A stretch of DNA of 64,000 nucleotides from Gammaproteobacteria bacterium (GTDB lineage Bacteria; Pseudomonadota; Gammaproteobacteria; Steroidobacterales; Steroidobacteraceae): assembly GCA_027459765.1 (NCBI GenBank), contig DAIDHD010000003.1:124001-188000 (forward strand), read 5' to 3'. Positions 25,913-34,695 of the stretch are shown one piece after another. The position numbers were made by a program, and so were the translations under genes. The notes under the pieces are model-generated. The model saw only the letters and a list, made by a program, of their open reading frames with translations. It ran no database searches and had not been told where the DNA came from. The number at the start of each line of letters is the position of its first letter. Position 1 is the first letter of the stretch.

Positions 25913-28090
25913 TCATCGGGCGCGGCGCTTGGTCGCGGCGGGTTTGGCCGCCGCGCGCTTGGCGGCGGGGCGTTCGGCGCGCGTGCGCTTGGCGGCGGTG
26001 GGCTTGGCGGACGCGCGCTTGGCGGCGCCGCGCGGTGCCGCGTCCGGGTAGATCAGCACGTTGCCGAGCGCATCGACGCGGCCATGATGGCGCGGCAGGA
26101 TCACCGTGGTCGAGTCCATTTCGAGCACGATGGCGGGTCCCGGAATGCGGTTACCCGCGGCGAGCCGCGCCCGGTCGTACACCGTCGCGTCGTACGCCTT
26201 GCCGTCCATGTACGCCGACTGGCGGCCCACGGCGGCGCGGCGCGGATCGGCCCCGCCACGCGCAATCGCCGGACGCCGCACGGAGATGCCGCGACCACGC
26301 ACCGCCGCGCGCAGCGTGACGAGTTCGTGCTCGAGGCCGAGGGCGAAGGTGAACAGCCGTTCGTGCTCGCGGTCGAAGCGTGCCGCGATCGCGGCAAGCC
26401 CCGACTTGGCGAGTTCGTCGAGCGACACGTCGACGGTGAGACGCAGACCCTGACCGTGGTAGCGCAGATCGACCTCGTAGGCGACCGCGACGTCGGCCTT
26501 CGGTACGCCCTCGCGGATCAAGGAACGCGACGCTTCGGCGCCGAGGGCGCGCAGGATCTTGGCGACCTCCTGGCCCGAGGTCTCGCCGAAGCGCTTGACG
26601 TAGGTGCGCGCACGCTCGTCGCGCACCGCCGTGGTGGCATCGCCGAGTGCACACAGCACGCCGGGACCCGGCGGAATGATCGCCGGCCACGAGCCGAGCA
26701 GCCGCGCCAAGGCGTTGGCGTGCAGGGGACCGGCGCCGCCGAAGGCGATCAGCGCGTAGTCGCGCGGGTCGTAGCCCTGTTCGACCGACACCAGGCGCAG
26801 GGCGCCCACCATGTTCTCGTTGACGATGTCGTAGATGCCCCGTGCCGCGTCGCGCAGCGGCAATTTCAACGCATCGGCAACCTTCTGCACGGCGGCTGTC
26901 GCACGCACTGCATCGAGGCGCATGTCCCCGCCCAAGCGCTGCATGTCGGGCAGAAGCCCGAGCACCACGTTCGCATCCGTGACGGTGGGCTCGGTGCCGC
27001 CCTTGCCGTACGCGGCAGGTCCGGGAACCGCGCCCGCGGACTGCGGACCGACGCGCAAGGCGCCGGTCAACGCCGGCACGTGGGCGATCGAGCCGCCGCC
27101 GGCACCGACGGTGCGGATGTCGACGGAGGAGGCGCGCACCGTGACGTCGCCGATCGTGGTCTCGCGCCGCAGACGCGGCGCGCCGTCGCGGATCAGGGCG
27201 ACGTCGGTGGAGGTGCCGCCCACGTCCACGGTCAGCAGGTTGGGAAAGCCGGCCTGCAGCGCCACCCAGAGCGCGCCGGTGACACCGCCGGCGGGGCCCG
27301 ACATCAGCAGATTGACCGGATATTCCTCGGCGGCGCGCGCCGCGGCGAGACCGCCGTCGGAGCGCAGGATGTGCAGTTTGACGTCCTCGGCGGTGCGCTC
27401 GATCTTTTGCTTCAGGTTGGCGATGTAACGCGCCACCGTCGGACGCACGTAGGAGTTGGCCACCGTGGTCACGGTGCGCTCGTACTCCTGCATTTCCGGG
27501 ACCACCTCGCTCGACAAGGACACCGGCACGCGCGGCAGGATCTCGCGCGCGATCTCGCGCACGCGCCGCTCGTGGGCATCGTTCGCGAAGGAGTTGATCA
27601 GCGACACGGTCAGCGCCTCGATGCCGCGACGCCCGAGCAGCGCAAGATCGACGCGTAGCCTCGCCTCGTCGAGCGCCTCGACCACGACGCCGCGCGCATC
27701 GACGCGCTCGTGGGCCTCGATGGTGCAGGCGAGCGGCGCCATGGGCAGGGACTTGTTGTAGATGACCCAGCCGCCGAGGCCGCCCGGCACGAACGAGCGT
27801 GCGATCTGCAGCACCTGGCGATAGCCGCGCGTGGTCACGAGACCGCAGCGGGCACCCGTGCCGGTGAGCATGGTGTTGGTGGCGACGGTCGTGCCGTGCA
27901 TCACGTGGTCGATCCGGCGCGGCTCGATTCCAGCCTTCTCGCACACGCGCGCGATGCCGTTCAGCACGCCGACGGACTGGTCGGCGGGCGTGCTCGGCAC
28001 CTTGGCCGTGAACGTTCGGCCGCTCGACTCGTCGACTAGGAACAGATCGGTGAACGTGCCGCCGACGTCGACTCCCAGGCGATATGACAT
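25913..28090 (-). CDS. hyuA: HyuA-type hydantoinase A / oxoprolinase-like ATPase subunit with basic tail
   Basis: 725 residues. ASKHA-type ATPase: phosphate-1 motif RLGVDVGGTFTDLFLVDE, then LLMSGPAGGVTGALWVA, LTVDVGGTSTDVALI, and the C-terminal FGGAGPLHANALARLLG. It activates a carbonyl or amide substrate with ATP for the HyuB partner. Start at the ATG at 28090 after GAAGG. The last ~38 residues are an unusual Lys/Ala/Pro/Arg-rich tail (repeats like AAKRASAKPTAAKR), similar to histone-H1-like tails and not part of the enzyme fold. It lies ten bases after the HMG-CoA-lyase-like gene in the same operon. Confidence 0.88.
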   Translation of the reverse strand: MSYRLGVDVGGTFTDLFLVDESSGRTFTAKVPSTPADQSVGVLNGIARVCEKAGIEPRRIDHVMHGTTVATNTMLTGTGARCGLVTTRGYRQVLQIARSFVPGGLGGWVIYNKSLPMAPLACTIEAHERVDARGVVVEALDEARLRVDLALLGRRGIEALTVSLINSFANDAHERRVREIAREILPRVPVSLSSEVVPEMQEYERTVTTVANSYVRPTVARYIANLKQKIERTAEDVKLHILRSDGGLAAARAAEEYPVNLLMSGPAGGVTGALWVALQAGFPNLLTVDVGGTSTDVALIRDGAPRLRRETTIGDVTVRASSVDIRTVGAGGGSIAHVPALTGALRVGPQSAGAVPGPAAYGKGGTEPTVTDANVVLGLLPDMQRLGGDMRLDAVRATAAVQKVADALKLPLRDAARGIYDIVNENMVGALRLVSVEQGYDPRDYALIAFGGAGPLHANALARLLGSWPAIIPPGPGVLCALGDATTAVRDERARTYVKRFGETSGQEVAKILRALGAEASRSLIREGVPKADVAVAYEVDLRYHGQGLRLTVDVSLDELAKSGLAAIAARFDREHERLFTFALGLEHELVTLRAAVRGRGISVRRPAIARGGADPRRAAVGRQSAYMDGKAYDATVYDRARLAAGNRIPGPAIVLEMDSTTVILPRHHGRVDALGNVLIYPDAAPRGAAKRASAKPTAAKRTRAERPAAKRAAAKPAATKRRAR

Positions 28091-28100
28091 GCGATGACCT

Positions 28101-29003
28101 TCAGGTAGGTTGGATGCGGGGAAAGGGTCCGGCCTTGACGAGCATGCCGGGCACCGCCCGGCCGAGTTGCGCCTCGAGCCAACGGGCGGCGTCGAGCAGC
28201 GCGGCGAGCGAGACACCCGTGCTCACGCCCATGCGTTCGAGCATGTACAGCACGTCCTCGGTCGGCACGTTGCCGGTGGCGGCCGGCGCGAACGGACAGC
28301 CACCGATGCCGCCGATGCTGGCGTCGATGCGGGTGACGCCCGCGGCGACGGCCGCGTACACGTTGGCGAGCCCGGTGTTGCGCGTGTTGTGGAAATGCCC
28401 ACGCAACGGCAGATGCGGCACCCGCTCGCGCAGCCGCCCGAACAGATCGGCCACCTGGCTGGGCACGGCGACGCCGACGGTGTCGGCGAGCGCGATCTCG
28501 ATGGGTTCGCCCTCGGCGCAGCGTTGCGCGAGATCGAGCACCCGCTCGGGGCTCACCTCGCCTTCGAAAGGACAACCAAACGCGGCGGATACCGTCACCT
28601 GGGCGCGCACACCGGCGGCGCGCGCCGCACGCGCGATCCGGAGCCATTCGGCCACCGACTCGTCGGTGCCGACACGCTGATTGCGGCGATTGAAGGTCTC
28701 GCTCGCCACGACGGCCATACCCACCTCGCGACACCCGGCGGCGAGCGCGCGCTCGAAACCCTGGTGGTTGAGCACCAGCCCGACGTAGCTGCAGGCGCCG
28801 TCGCGCGGCAGCGCGGCGAAGATCGCCTCGGCATCGGCCATCTGCGGGACTTTGCGAGGATTGACGAAGCTCGCCACCTCGAGGCGCTGGAGGCCGGCGG
28901 CGGTGAGCCGTTCGATGAGCGCGAGCTTCAGCTCCGTGGGCCACACGAGCCCCTCGCTCTGCAGACCGTCACGGGGTCCCACCTCGACGATTTCGATTTT
29001 CAT
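28101..29003 (-). CDS. Hydroxymethylglutaryl-CoA lyase-like enzyme
   Basis: 300 residues, TIM-barrel of the HMGL family (PF00682). Metal/substrate motifs: EVGPRDGLQSE at residues 6-16, ASFVNPRKVPQMADAE, AFGCPFEG, ADTVGVAVPSQV, GHFHNTRNTG and the loop DASIGGIGGCPFAPAATGN with the catalytic Cys. In true HMG-CoA lyase the HFH motif is usually followed by Asp-Thr; here it is HFHNT, a sign of a side branch that may cleave another 3-hydroxy-3-alkylacyl-CoA to acetyl-CoA or a related product. First gene of the operon; the TTGTATACAA operator overlaps its promoter 12 bases upstream and no Shine-Dalgarno is evident. Confidence 0.85.
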   Translation of the reverse strand: MKIEIVEVGPRDGLQSEGLVWPTELKLALIERLTAAGLQRLEVASFVNPRKVPQMADAEAIFAALPRDGACSYVGLVLNHQGFERALAAGCREVGMAVVASETFNRRNQRVGTDESVAEWLRIARAARAAGVRAQVTVSAAFGCPFEGEVSPERVLDLAQRCAEGEPIEIALADTVGVAVPSQVADLFGRLRERVPHLPLRGHFHNTRNTGLANVYAAVAAGVTRIDASIGGIGGCPFAPAATGNVPTEDVLYMLERMGVSTGVSLAALLDAARWLEAQLGRAVPGMLVKAGPFPRIQPT

Positions 29004-29014
29004 CGAGGCCGATT

Positions 29015-29026
29015 ATTGTATACAAT
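29015..29026. promoter_or_regulatory. GntR operator ATTGTATACAAT, site 1
   Basis: Perfect 12-base palindrome ATTGTATACAAT, 12 bases upstream of the HMG-CoA-lyase-like start. Its TACAAT half also reads as a -10 box on the minus strand, so a bound repressor would occlude the promoter. The pattern fits FCD-type GntR operators. It recurs at 29156, 33226 and 33454. Confidence 0.72.
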
Positions 29027-29155
29027 TTCCCTCGACACAACCCGAGCCGCAGATGCGGTCATCGTGCGTCGGCGGGATCAATAATGAGCGATATGCGCTG
29101 GTCGCTCGCGCAACGCTCTCGTGGTGGCGCGAACCCAAAGAAGCGGGACGCCATC

Positions 29156-29166
29156 ATTGTATACAG
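29156..29166. promoter_or_regulatory. GntR operator ATTGTATACAG, site 2
   Basis: ATTGTATACAG, one base short of the perfect TTGTATACAA core, 93 bases before the CoA transferase start. With site 1 it brackets the 255-base divergent region (29004-29258), which contains no gene. Confidence 0.65.
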
Positions 29167-29258
29167 ATGAAGGCTGGTGCGAGTGGCAAAGCACCGGTGC
29201 AACCGCGTGCAATGGCCGCCGCCACGGCAAGCGACGCTCACTGACTTTCGAGGACCCC

Positions 29259-30473
29259 ATGACCCGACCGATCGAATTCTCCCACGGCGCCTTGTCCGAT
29301 CTGACCGTCCTGGAACTCGGCTCGCTCATCGCCGGCCCCTTCTGCGGCCAGATCATGGGGGACCTCGGCGCCGACGTCATCAAAATCGAACCTCCAGGCC
29401 AGGGCGATCCGATGCGTCTCTGGGGCCGCGTCCAAGACGACAGCGTGCCGTCACTGTGGTGGCCGGTGGTGTCGCGCAACAAGAAGTCGATCACCCTGGA
29501 TCTGCGGCAGGCCGAAGGCCAGGCACTGCTCAAGGCACTGCTGCCGAAGGTCGACTTCCTCCTGGAGAACTTCCGACCCGGCACGATGGAGAAGTGGGGC
29601 TTGTCCTACGAAGCGCTGAGCGAGATCAATCCGCGCCTCATCATGATCCGCGTGTCGGGCTACGGCCAGAGCGGTCCCTACGCCCACCGCGCCGGCTTTG
29701 GCGCCATCGGCGAGGCCATGGGCGGATTGCGCTACGTGGTCGGCGATCCGAGCGCACCGCCATCGCGCATGGGCATCAGCATCGGCGACTCGCTGGCGGC
29801 GACCTTCGCGTGCGTGGGTGCGCTCGCGGCGCTGCATTACCGCGACAAGACCGGCCGTGGACAGGTGGTCGACTCGGCCATCTACGAGGCGGTGCTCAAC
29901 ATGATGGAATCGTTGGTCACCGAATACGACAAGACCGGCTACGTGCGCGAACGCACCGGCGCCATCCTGCCCAACGTGGCGCCGTCGAACGTCTATCCCA
30001 CCGCCGACGGACTGGTGCTGATCGCCGCCAACCAGGATGCGGTGTTCCGGCGCCTATGCGAGGCCATGGAAAGGCCGGAACTCGCCGCCGCGGCGGAGTA
30101 TTCCACGCACCATGCGCGCGGTCGTCGTCAGCAAGAACTCGACGCGTTGATCGGCCGTTGGAGTTCGGGCCTCGGCACCCGCGAGGTGCTCGAACGCATG
30201 GACCGACACGGCGTGCCGGCCGGGCTCATCTACCGCGCGCCTGACATGCTCGAGGACCCGCACTTCGCGGCCCGCGACGCGATCGTCACGGTCAAGCACC
30301 CGTCGCTCGGCGACCTCAAGATGCAGAACGTCGCCCCCAAGCTGTCGGAGACGCCGGGCGGGATCCGTTGGGTCGCCCCCGCGCTCGGCGAGCACAACCG
30401 GGAAATCTACGCCGGTCGGCTCGGTCTGACCGACGCACAGCTCGCCGAACTCGCCGCCAAGCGCGTCATCTAG
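29259..30473 (+). CDS. Class III (CaiB/BaiF-type) CoA transferase
   Basis: 404 residues, full length for the family III CoA transferases (formyl-CoA transferase, CaiB, succinyl-CoA:mesaconate/itaconate types). Typical blocks: LTVLELGSLIAGPFCGQIMGDLGADVIKIEPP, WPVVSRNKKSITLDLR, DFLLENFRPGTMEKWGL, RLIMIRVSGYGQSGPY, and C-terminal ALGEHNREIYAGRLGL. Start at the ATG at 29259 after GAGG. It is divergent from the HMG-CoA-lyase operon and shares its operators, so it probably activates the acid that the lyase pathway degrades. Its stop and that of the convergent TonB receptor overlap by four bases (CTAG). Confidence 0.9.
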   Translation: MTRPIEFSHGALSDLTVLELGSLIAGPFCGQIMGDLGADVIKIEPPGQGDPMRLWGRVQDDSVPSLWWPVVSRNKKSITLDLRQAEGQALLKALLPKVDFLLENFRPGTMEKWGLSYEALSEINPRLIMIRVSGYGQSGPYAHRAGFGAIGEAMGGLRYVVGDPSAPPSRMGISIGDSLAATFACVGALAALHYRDKTGRGQVVDSAIYEAVLNMMESLVTEYDKTGYVRERTGAILPNVAPSNVYPTADGLVLIAANQDAVFRRLCEAMERPELAAAAEYSTHHARGRRQQELDALIGRWSSGLGTREVLERMDRHGVPAGLIYRAPDMLEDPHFAARDAIVTVKHPSLGDLKMQNVAPKLSETPGGIRWVAPALGEHNREIYAGRLGLTDAQLAELAAKRVI

Positions 30474-33169
30474 CGCCCAAAGCGGTAGCCGAACTCCACG
30501 CCATAGGCGCGCAACGTGCCCTCGTTGAGGAACGAGCCGCCGAACTCGGGCGCCGGAATCACCTCCGCCAGGTAGTGCTTGTCGGCGAGGTTGCGGCCCC
30601 AGAGGGTCGCATCCCAGCGATCGCCGCGTACGCCGAGACGCGCATTGTAGAGCGTGAAGGCATCGCGACGGGTATTGGAGTAGTCGGCGTTACCGAACTC
30701 CGACTGCACCACGTTGTTCTGCACGGCGCTGAACCAGGTCTTGCCGGTCACGGAGGCGTCCACCCGCGCCACCAGCGTCAGCCGATCCCCGACCGGCACG
30801 TGCAGGTCGACACCGGCATCGCCGGTGTAGCGCGGCGCATACGGAACGGCGTTGCCGACGGTGTAGGGCCTGCCGCTGTAGTTGTCGATACGGCTGTCGA
30901 CGGTGCCGATGCCCGCGAACAGCGTGACGTAGTGATTCGCGAGCCAACGCACGTCGCCCTCCGCGCCCTTGAGGGTCGCCTCGTCGATGTTGGTCACGAC
31001 GCGCAACAGGCCGAACGGGCCGGCGAAGAAGTTGAAGATCTGCATGTTGTCGACGCGCGTGTGGTACAGCGCACCGGTGATGAACAGCGTGCGGTCGAGC
31101 AATTCGGCCTTGAAGCCGATCTCGCCCGCCTTGGAGACTTCCTTCTTGTACGTGTCGCTGACGCCGTTGGCGAACGTCGGAGTACCACCGCAGGTGGGCG
31201 TACCGACTCCCTGCGCGTTGTAGACCACGGCGTTGTTCTGACCGTTGCCGCAGGTGCCGAGGGAGGCCACGGGAAGCGATGGCTGCGCAGCCACGGGCTG
31301 CCCGTTCACGACCTGGTGGAACCCGCCGTAGCCGGTGGTGGAACTGAACACCGTGGCGGCGCTGCCGGTGGAATTGAAGCCGCCGCTGCGAAAGCCGTAT
31401 CCGTAGGAGCCGTACGCCGACAGGCCGTCGCGCACCTTCCAGTTGAGGGAGAGCTTCGGCTGCAACTGGTCGTAGGTGGCATCGCGGCTCGGAATGCCGC
31501 TGGTCGCGAGCGCCGGATCGATGTTGTAGGCGGGGTTGATGTAGGGCTGTTTGGCGGTCGCCGCGGTACACCCCGCTCCCTGCGCGAAGCACGGTGTCTG
31601 GGCGAACGCATCGGCACCCGTCGGCACGCGATTGTCGACGCTGCGCTGCTCGCGGTCGTAGCGCAAAGCGAGCGCCGCCTCGAGGTTCGGCATCACGTCG
31701 TAGGCGATCTGACCGAATACGGCCGCCACCTTGCTGTGGAAGTCGTCGTCGTACAGCAGGTCGGTCGGATTCGGGCCGCCGGTGGGAACGAACGGCTGCG
31801 CCAGGAAGCCGTTGCCATTGTCCGATCCCTGCGACACGACCACATGGCGCTCGATGTCAGCGTAATACACCCCGCCCTGCCAGCGTAGCGACTGGTCGTT
31901 CGGCGACGCGAGACGAACCTCGATCGAACGATCGATCTCGTCGCGCTGCTGATACTGATAGCCGTCGCAGGTGGTGGGACTATACGGCGGCAGGAGCGTG
32001 AAGCCCGGCGTATTGGGCCCGAACTGGTTGGAGTAGAAGGTCGGCGACGGCAGCGGGAAGCCGGGCTCCGCGGCCAGCGAGGCGGAGCAGACGTCCGGTC
32101 CGACGCTTGCGGGCACGTTGTCGTACAAATGGAACGCGGCGCTGGTGCCGTCGGTCAGGAAATAATTGGTCTCGTCCGCATACGCGGCCACCGCGGTGAG
32201 GGTACCGACCGGAAGCTGCCAGTCACCCTTGAGCGAGACCTGCTTGTTGGTCTGCTCGTTGCGCGGCACGATGTTGTTGATGTAATCGAACGAGTGATCG
32301 TTCACGTTCTGGAAGAAATCCGGGTTGCCCGTGAAGGCGGCGAAACCCGGCAAGGCGAACGCGGCGTTGAAGAAGATGGCGCCCGCGTCCACTTTGGAGT
32401 ACTTGGCCTTGAGGTCGAGCGTGCCGTTGTCGCCAAGCTTGAAGATCACGCGCGGGGTGACGCCCTGCTCCTTCATGTAGTCGGTGCAGTTGTCGCAGCC
32501 CAGGTAGCTGTTGGTGAAATACCCGTTGGTCTTGCGATAGAACGCCCCCAGGCTCGCGTCGATCCCGGACGCCAGCGGACCACCCACGAAGGCGTTGGCC
32601 GTCTGGGTGTTGAAGTTGCCGTAGCCGAGATTGACGTCGGCTTGGAACTGATCGGTGGGCTTCTTGGTGGTGACGATGATGGCGCCCGCGACCGCGTTGC
32701 GGCCATAGAGCGCGCCCTGCGGCCCCTTGAGGATCTCGATCTGATCGATGTTCGCCAGCTCCTGGTTGAGGCTGTTGGGGTTGACCTGGAGCACCCCATC
32801 GATCACCAGGGCGAAGTTGGTCTCCGCGTCGCGGCCCGTATTGATGCCGCGGATACTCACCTGCATGTCGCCGACCTCGGCCGTCTGCACCTGGGAGACC
32901 CCCGGCGTCAGAGCGATGAAGTCCTGCGGGCGTTCGATTCCCGCCGCCTTGATGTCGGAGGCGCTGAACGCCTGCACGCTCATCGGTACGTCGACCAGCC
33001 GCTCCGCTCGCTGCCGCGCGGTCACGACGATCTCGCCGAGTTCCTCCGCGCCGGCCGCCGCAGGCGCGGTAGCCTGCTCGGCCCGCGAGGCGCCCGCCGC
33101 CATGCCGGCCGCAAGCCCCACCCCCACCACCCACGCCGTCGATCGACGCCCACCACGCGCTGTGTTCAT
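30470..33169 (-). CDS. TonB-dependent outer-membrane receptor
   Basis: 899 residues. Signal peptide (about 1-30), TonB box region EELGEIVVTARQRAERL near 41-57, plug domain (VDVPMSVQAFSASDI, IDQIEILKGPQGALYGRNAVAGAI), then a 22-strand barrel ending GVEFGYRFGR, whose last residue is Arg rather than Phe. The plug type with VPMSVQAFS is common in receptors of carbohydrate, aromatic or small organic nutrients, not only siderophores. Two candidate GntR operators lie upstream (33226, 33454), so expression is probably tied to the catabolic island, and it may import the island's substrate. Start at the ATG at 33169 after GAGGG. Confidence 0.9.
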   Translation of the reverse strand: MNTARGGRRSTAWVVGVGLAAGMAAGASRAEQATAPAAAGAEELGEIVVTARQRAERLVDVPMSVQAFSASDIKAAGIERPQDFIALTPGVSQVQTAEVGDMQVSIRGINTGRDAETNFALVIDGVLQVNPNSLNQELANIDQIEILKGPQGALYGRNAVAGAIIVTTKKPTDQFQADVNLGYGNFNTQTANAFVGGPLASGIDASLGAFYRKTNGYFTNSYLGCDNCTDYMKEQGVTPRVIFKLGDNGTLDLKAKYSKVDAGAIFFNAAFALPGFAAFTGNPDFFQNVNDHSFDYINNIVPRNEQTNKQVSLKGDWQLPVGTLTAVAAYADETNYFLTDGTSAAFHLYDNVPASVGPDVCSASLAAEPGFPLPSPTFYSNQFGPNTPGFTLLPPYSPTTCDGYQYQQRDEIDRSIEVRLASPNDQSLRWQGGVYYADIERHVVVSQGSDNGNGFLAQPFVPTGGPNPTDLLYDDDFHSKVAAVFGQIAYDVMPNLEAALALRYDREQRSVDNRVPTGADAFAQTPCFAQGAGCTAATAKQPYINPAYNIDPALATSGIPSRDATYDQLQPKLSLNWKVRDGLSAYGSYGYGFRSGGFNSTGSAATVFSSTTGYGGFHQVVNGQPVAAQPSLPVASLGTCGNGQNNAVVYNAQGVGTPTCGGTPTFANGVSDTYKKEVSKAGEIGFKAELLDRTLFITGALYHTRVDNMQIFNFFAGPFGLLRVVTNIDEATLKGAEGDVRWLANHYVTLFAGIGTVDSRIDNYSGRPYTVGNAVPYAPRYTGDAGVDLHVPVGDRLTLVARVDASVTGKTWFSAVQNNVVQSEFGNADYSNTRRDAFTLYNARLGVRGDRWDATLWGRNLADKHYLAEVIPAPEFGGSFLNEGTLRAYGVEFGYRFGR

Positions 33170-33225
33170 GACATCCCTCGGCTGCTGTAGGACTTCTCGG
33201 CAGCTCCGCAAGCGGGCACCGATGA

Positions 33226-33235
33226 TTGTATACAA
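33226..33235. promoter_or_regulatory. GntR operator TTGTATACAA, site 3
   Basis: Perfect 10-base palindrome TTGTATACAA (with a leading A giving ATTGTATACAA), 57 bases upstream of the TonB receptor start. The 294-base gap 33170-33463 holds this site and site 4 and no gene. Confidence 0.7.
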
Positions 33236-33453
33236 CCTGGGCCGAGCATAGCATCGAGATTCCGCGGGCTGCAACGGTCGCGGGATCAGCCGGCTCGTGG
33301 CCGAGGCGACGGACCACGCCCCAGGCTGGGGCGATACATGCACTTTTCCAGTGCCGAGGCATTCGGCCGGCTCGGCAGCCATCGCTTCGGCGAGCCGGCG
33401 AGCGGATGCGGAGAATCGGCGTCAGGACGCGCGTCGCTGCACGCCGCACCGCG

Positions 33454-33463
33454 TTGCATACAA
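33454..33463. promoter_or_regulatory. GntR-like operator TTGCATACAA, site 4
   Basis: TTGCATACAA, one mismatch from the palindrome, directly abutting the stop codon of the isochorismatase-type gene and about 285 bases before the TonB receptor start. Probably an auxiliary site for the receptor promoter. Confidence 0.5.
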
Positions 33464-34114
33464 TCAGTGGTGGTTGATCGTTCGGAGCCGCGCGAGATAC
33501 CCGAGCGCGTCGGCTAGGCCCAACACTTCGGCGTACTTTGCCTGCAGGTCGAAGAGATTGGCCCGATGCGGCTCCAGCGCGCGGTCCCCGACCGCGTCGC
33601 CGACCACGAGCGGCACGAAGCCGTGCTGGCAGCAATCCACGGCGCTCGCCCGCACGCAACCACTGGTCGACAACCCCGCGATGAGCACGGTGTCCACGCG
33701 CAGCGCGGTGAGCGTGGCGGCGAGCGATGTGCCGAAGAATGCGCTCGCGTATTGCTTGCAGATCACGGTCTCCCCCGCCGCCGGCGCGAGTTGCGGCACG
33801 AAGGCCGCCCACTCGGGGTGCGCACCGCGCTCGAAGCAACGCAGCGCCGGCACTTTGCGGAAGAACACACCGCCGTCACGCCCGCCAGGCTGGTATTCGA
33901 CGAAGGTGTGGCAGATCGGAATCCCGCAACTGCGTGCCGCAGCCAGCAGACGCTCCGCCGCCGCGCACGCGGATTCCACGGCAGCGTAGAGCGGCGACTC
34001 GGGCGCGAGATAGGCCTGCACGAAATCGATCATGAGCAGCGCCGGCCGCTCGCCGGGATCGAGCGTCTGCCCGAAGCCGCCGCGTCGATAGTTGGCGTCC
34101 AGATTCTCGTTCAT
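33464..34114 (-). CDS. Isochorismatase-family amidohydrolase
   Basis: 216 residues. Cysteine hydrolase fold with the complete triad Asp30 (ALLMIDFVQAY), Lys120 (VICKQYASAFFGT) and Cys153 (GLSTSGCVRASAVD), the last being the family signature with a cis-peptide before Cys. Closest in style to N-carbamoylsarcosine amidase, maleamate amidase and ureidoacrylate hydrolase rather than true isochorismatase. An amide- or carbamoyl-cleaving step would fit beside HyuA/HyuB. It follows the GNAT gene with 20 bases between and precedes the TonB receptor. Start at the ATG at 34114 without a strong ribosome binding site. Confidence 0.85.
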   Translation of the reverse strand: MNENLDANYRRGGFGQTLDPGERPALLMIDFVQAYLAPESPLYAAVESACAAAERLLAAARSCGIPICHTFVEYQPGGRDGGVFFRKVPALRCFERGAHPEWAAFVPQLAPAAGETVICKQYASAFFGTSLAATLTALRVDTVLIAGLSTSGCVRASAVDCCQHGFVPLVVGDAVGDRALEPHRANLFDLQAKYAEVLGLADALGYLARLRTINHH

Positions 34115-34134
34115 GTCGGATTGCCGTCCCAAAG

Positions 34135-34695
34135 TCAGCCGCGAAACCGAGCCGTCGAGGCTCGCCATTCGTCGCGGTGGATCTCATAAACGACGTTGGG
34201 GCGCGGCGGCTCCCCATGGTAGGCCACCGCCAGCTCCCCGGTGAGCCGCGCGCCGAGCTTCTCCATCGCCTGCCGCGAGCGGTGATTGGCGGCGCCGACG
34301 TGGAACACCACGCGCTCCACGGCCGCGAAGGCGTGATCCAGCATGAGGGTCTTCATGGCGCGGTTGTGGCCGGTCGCCCAGCAGCCGCGGGCGAGAAAGG
34401 TGTAGCCGATGGCGACCACCCGTGCGCCGGGGTCGTGGTCGTAGAAGCGGGTGCTTCCGATCAGCGCGCCGGTCGCCGCGTCGTGGACCCGGTAGGCACC
34501 GCGCGATTCCAGCGCGCCCGCGAAGAAATTCTCGAACACCTCACGTCGGTAACGGTCGGGGTTCGGGTGCTGCTCCCAGATTAAGGGGTCCGAGGCCACC
34601 GCGTACAGGGCCTCGAAATCGGCCGGGGTGAGCGGTTCCAAGCGCACCTTCGAGTTGGCGAGGGGGGGTCGGGCGAGGAAATGAGACGCGCGCAT
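34135..34695 (-). CDS. GNAT-family N-acetyltransferase (RimJ/RimL-like)
   Basis: 186 residues. RimL/RimJ-type acetyltransferase (Acetyltransf_3): VRLEPLTPADFEALYAVASDP at the N-terminus, IGSTRFYDHDPGARVVAIGYTFLARGCWATGHNRAMKTLML as the acetyl-CoA-binding beta4-alpha3 region, and VVFHVGAANHRSRQAMEKLGA. The substrate is unknown. It is the first gene of a small run leading into the isochorismatase-type gene; a link with the catabolic island is possible but unproven. Confidence 0.82.
   Translation of the reverse strand: MRASHFLARPPLANSKVRLEPLTPADFEALYAVASDPLIWEQHPNPDRYRREVFENFFAGALESRGAYRVHDAATGALIGSTRFYDHDPGARVVAIGYTFLARGCWATGHNRAMKTLMLDHAFAAVERVVFHVGAANHRSRQAMEKLGARLTGELAVAYHGEPPRPNVVYEIHRDEWRASTARFRG

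Noticed and set aside
24458..27658. 1066-codon open frame on the plus strand
   Set aside because: It is antisense to hyuB and hyuA, which show clear family motifs. Its His/Arg/Ala/Gly-rich composition is what GC-rich codons give on the opposite strand.
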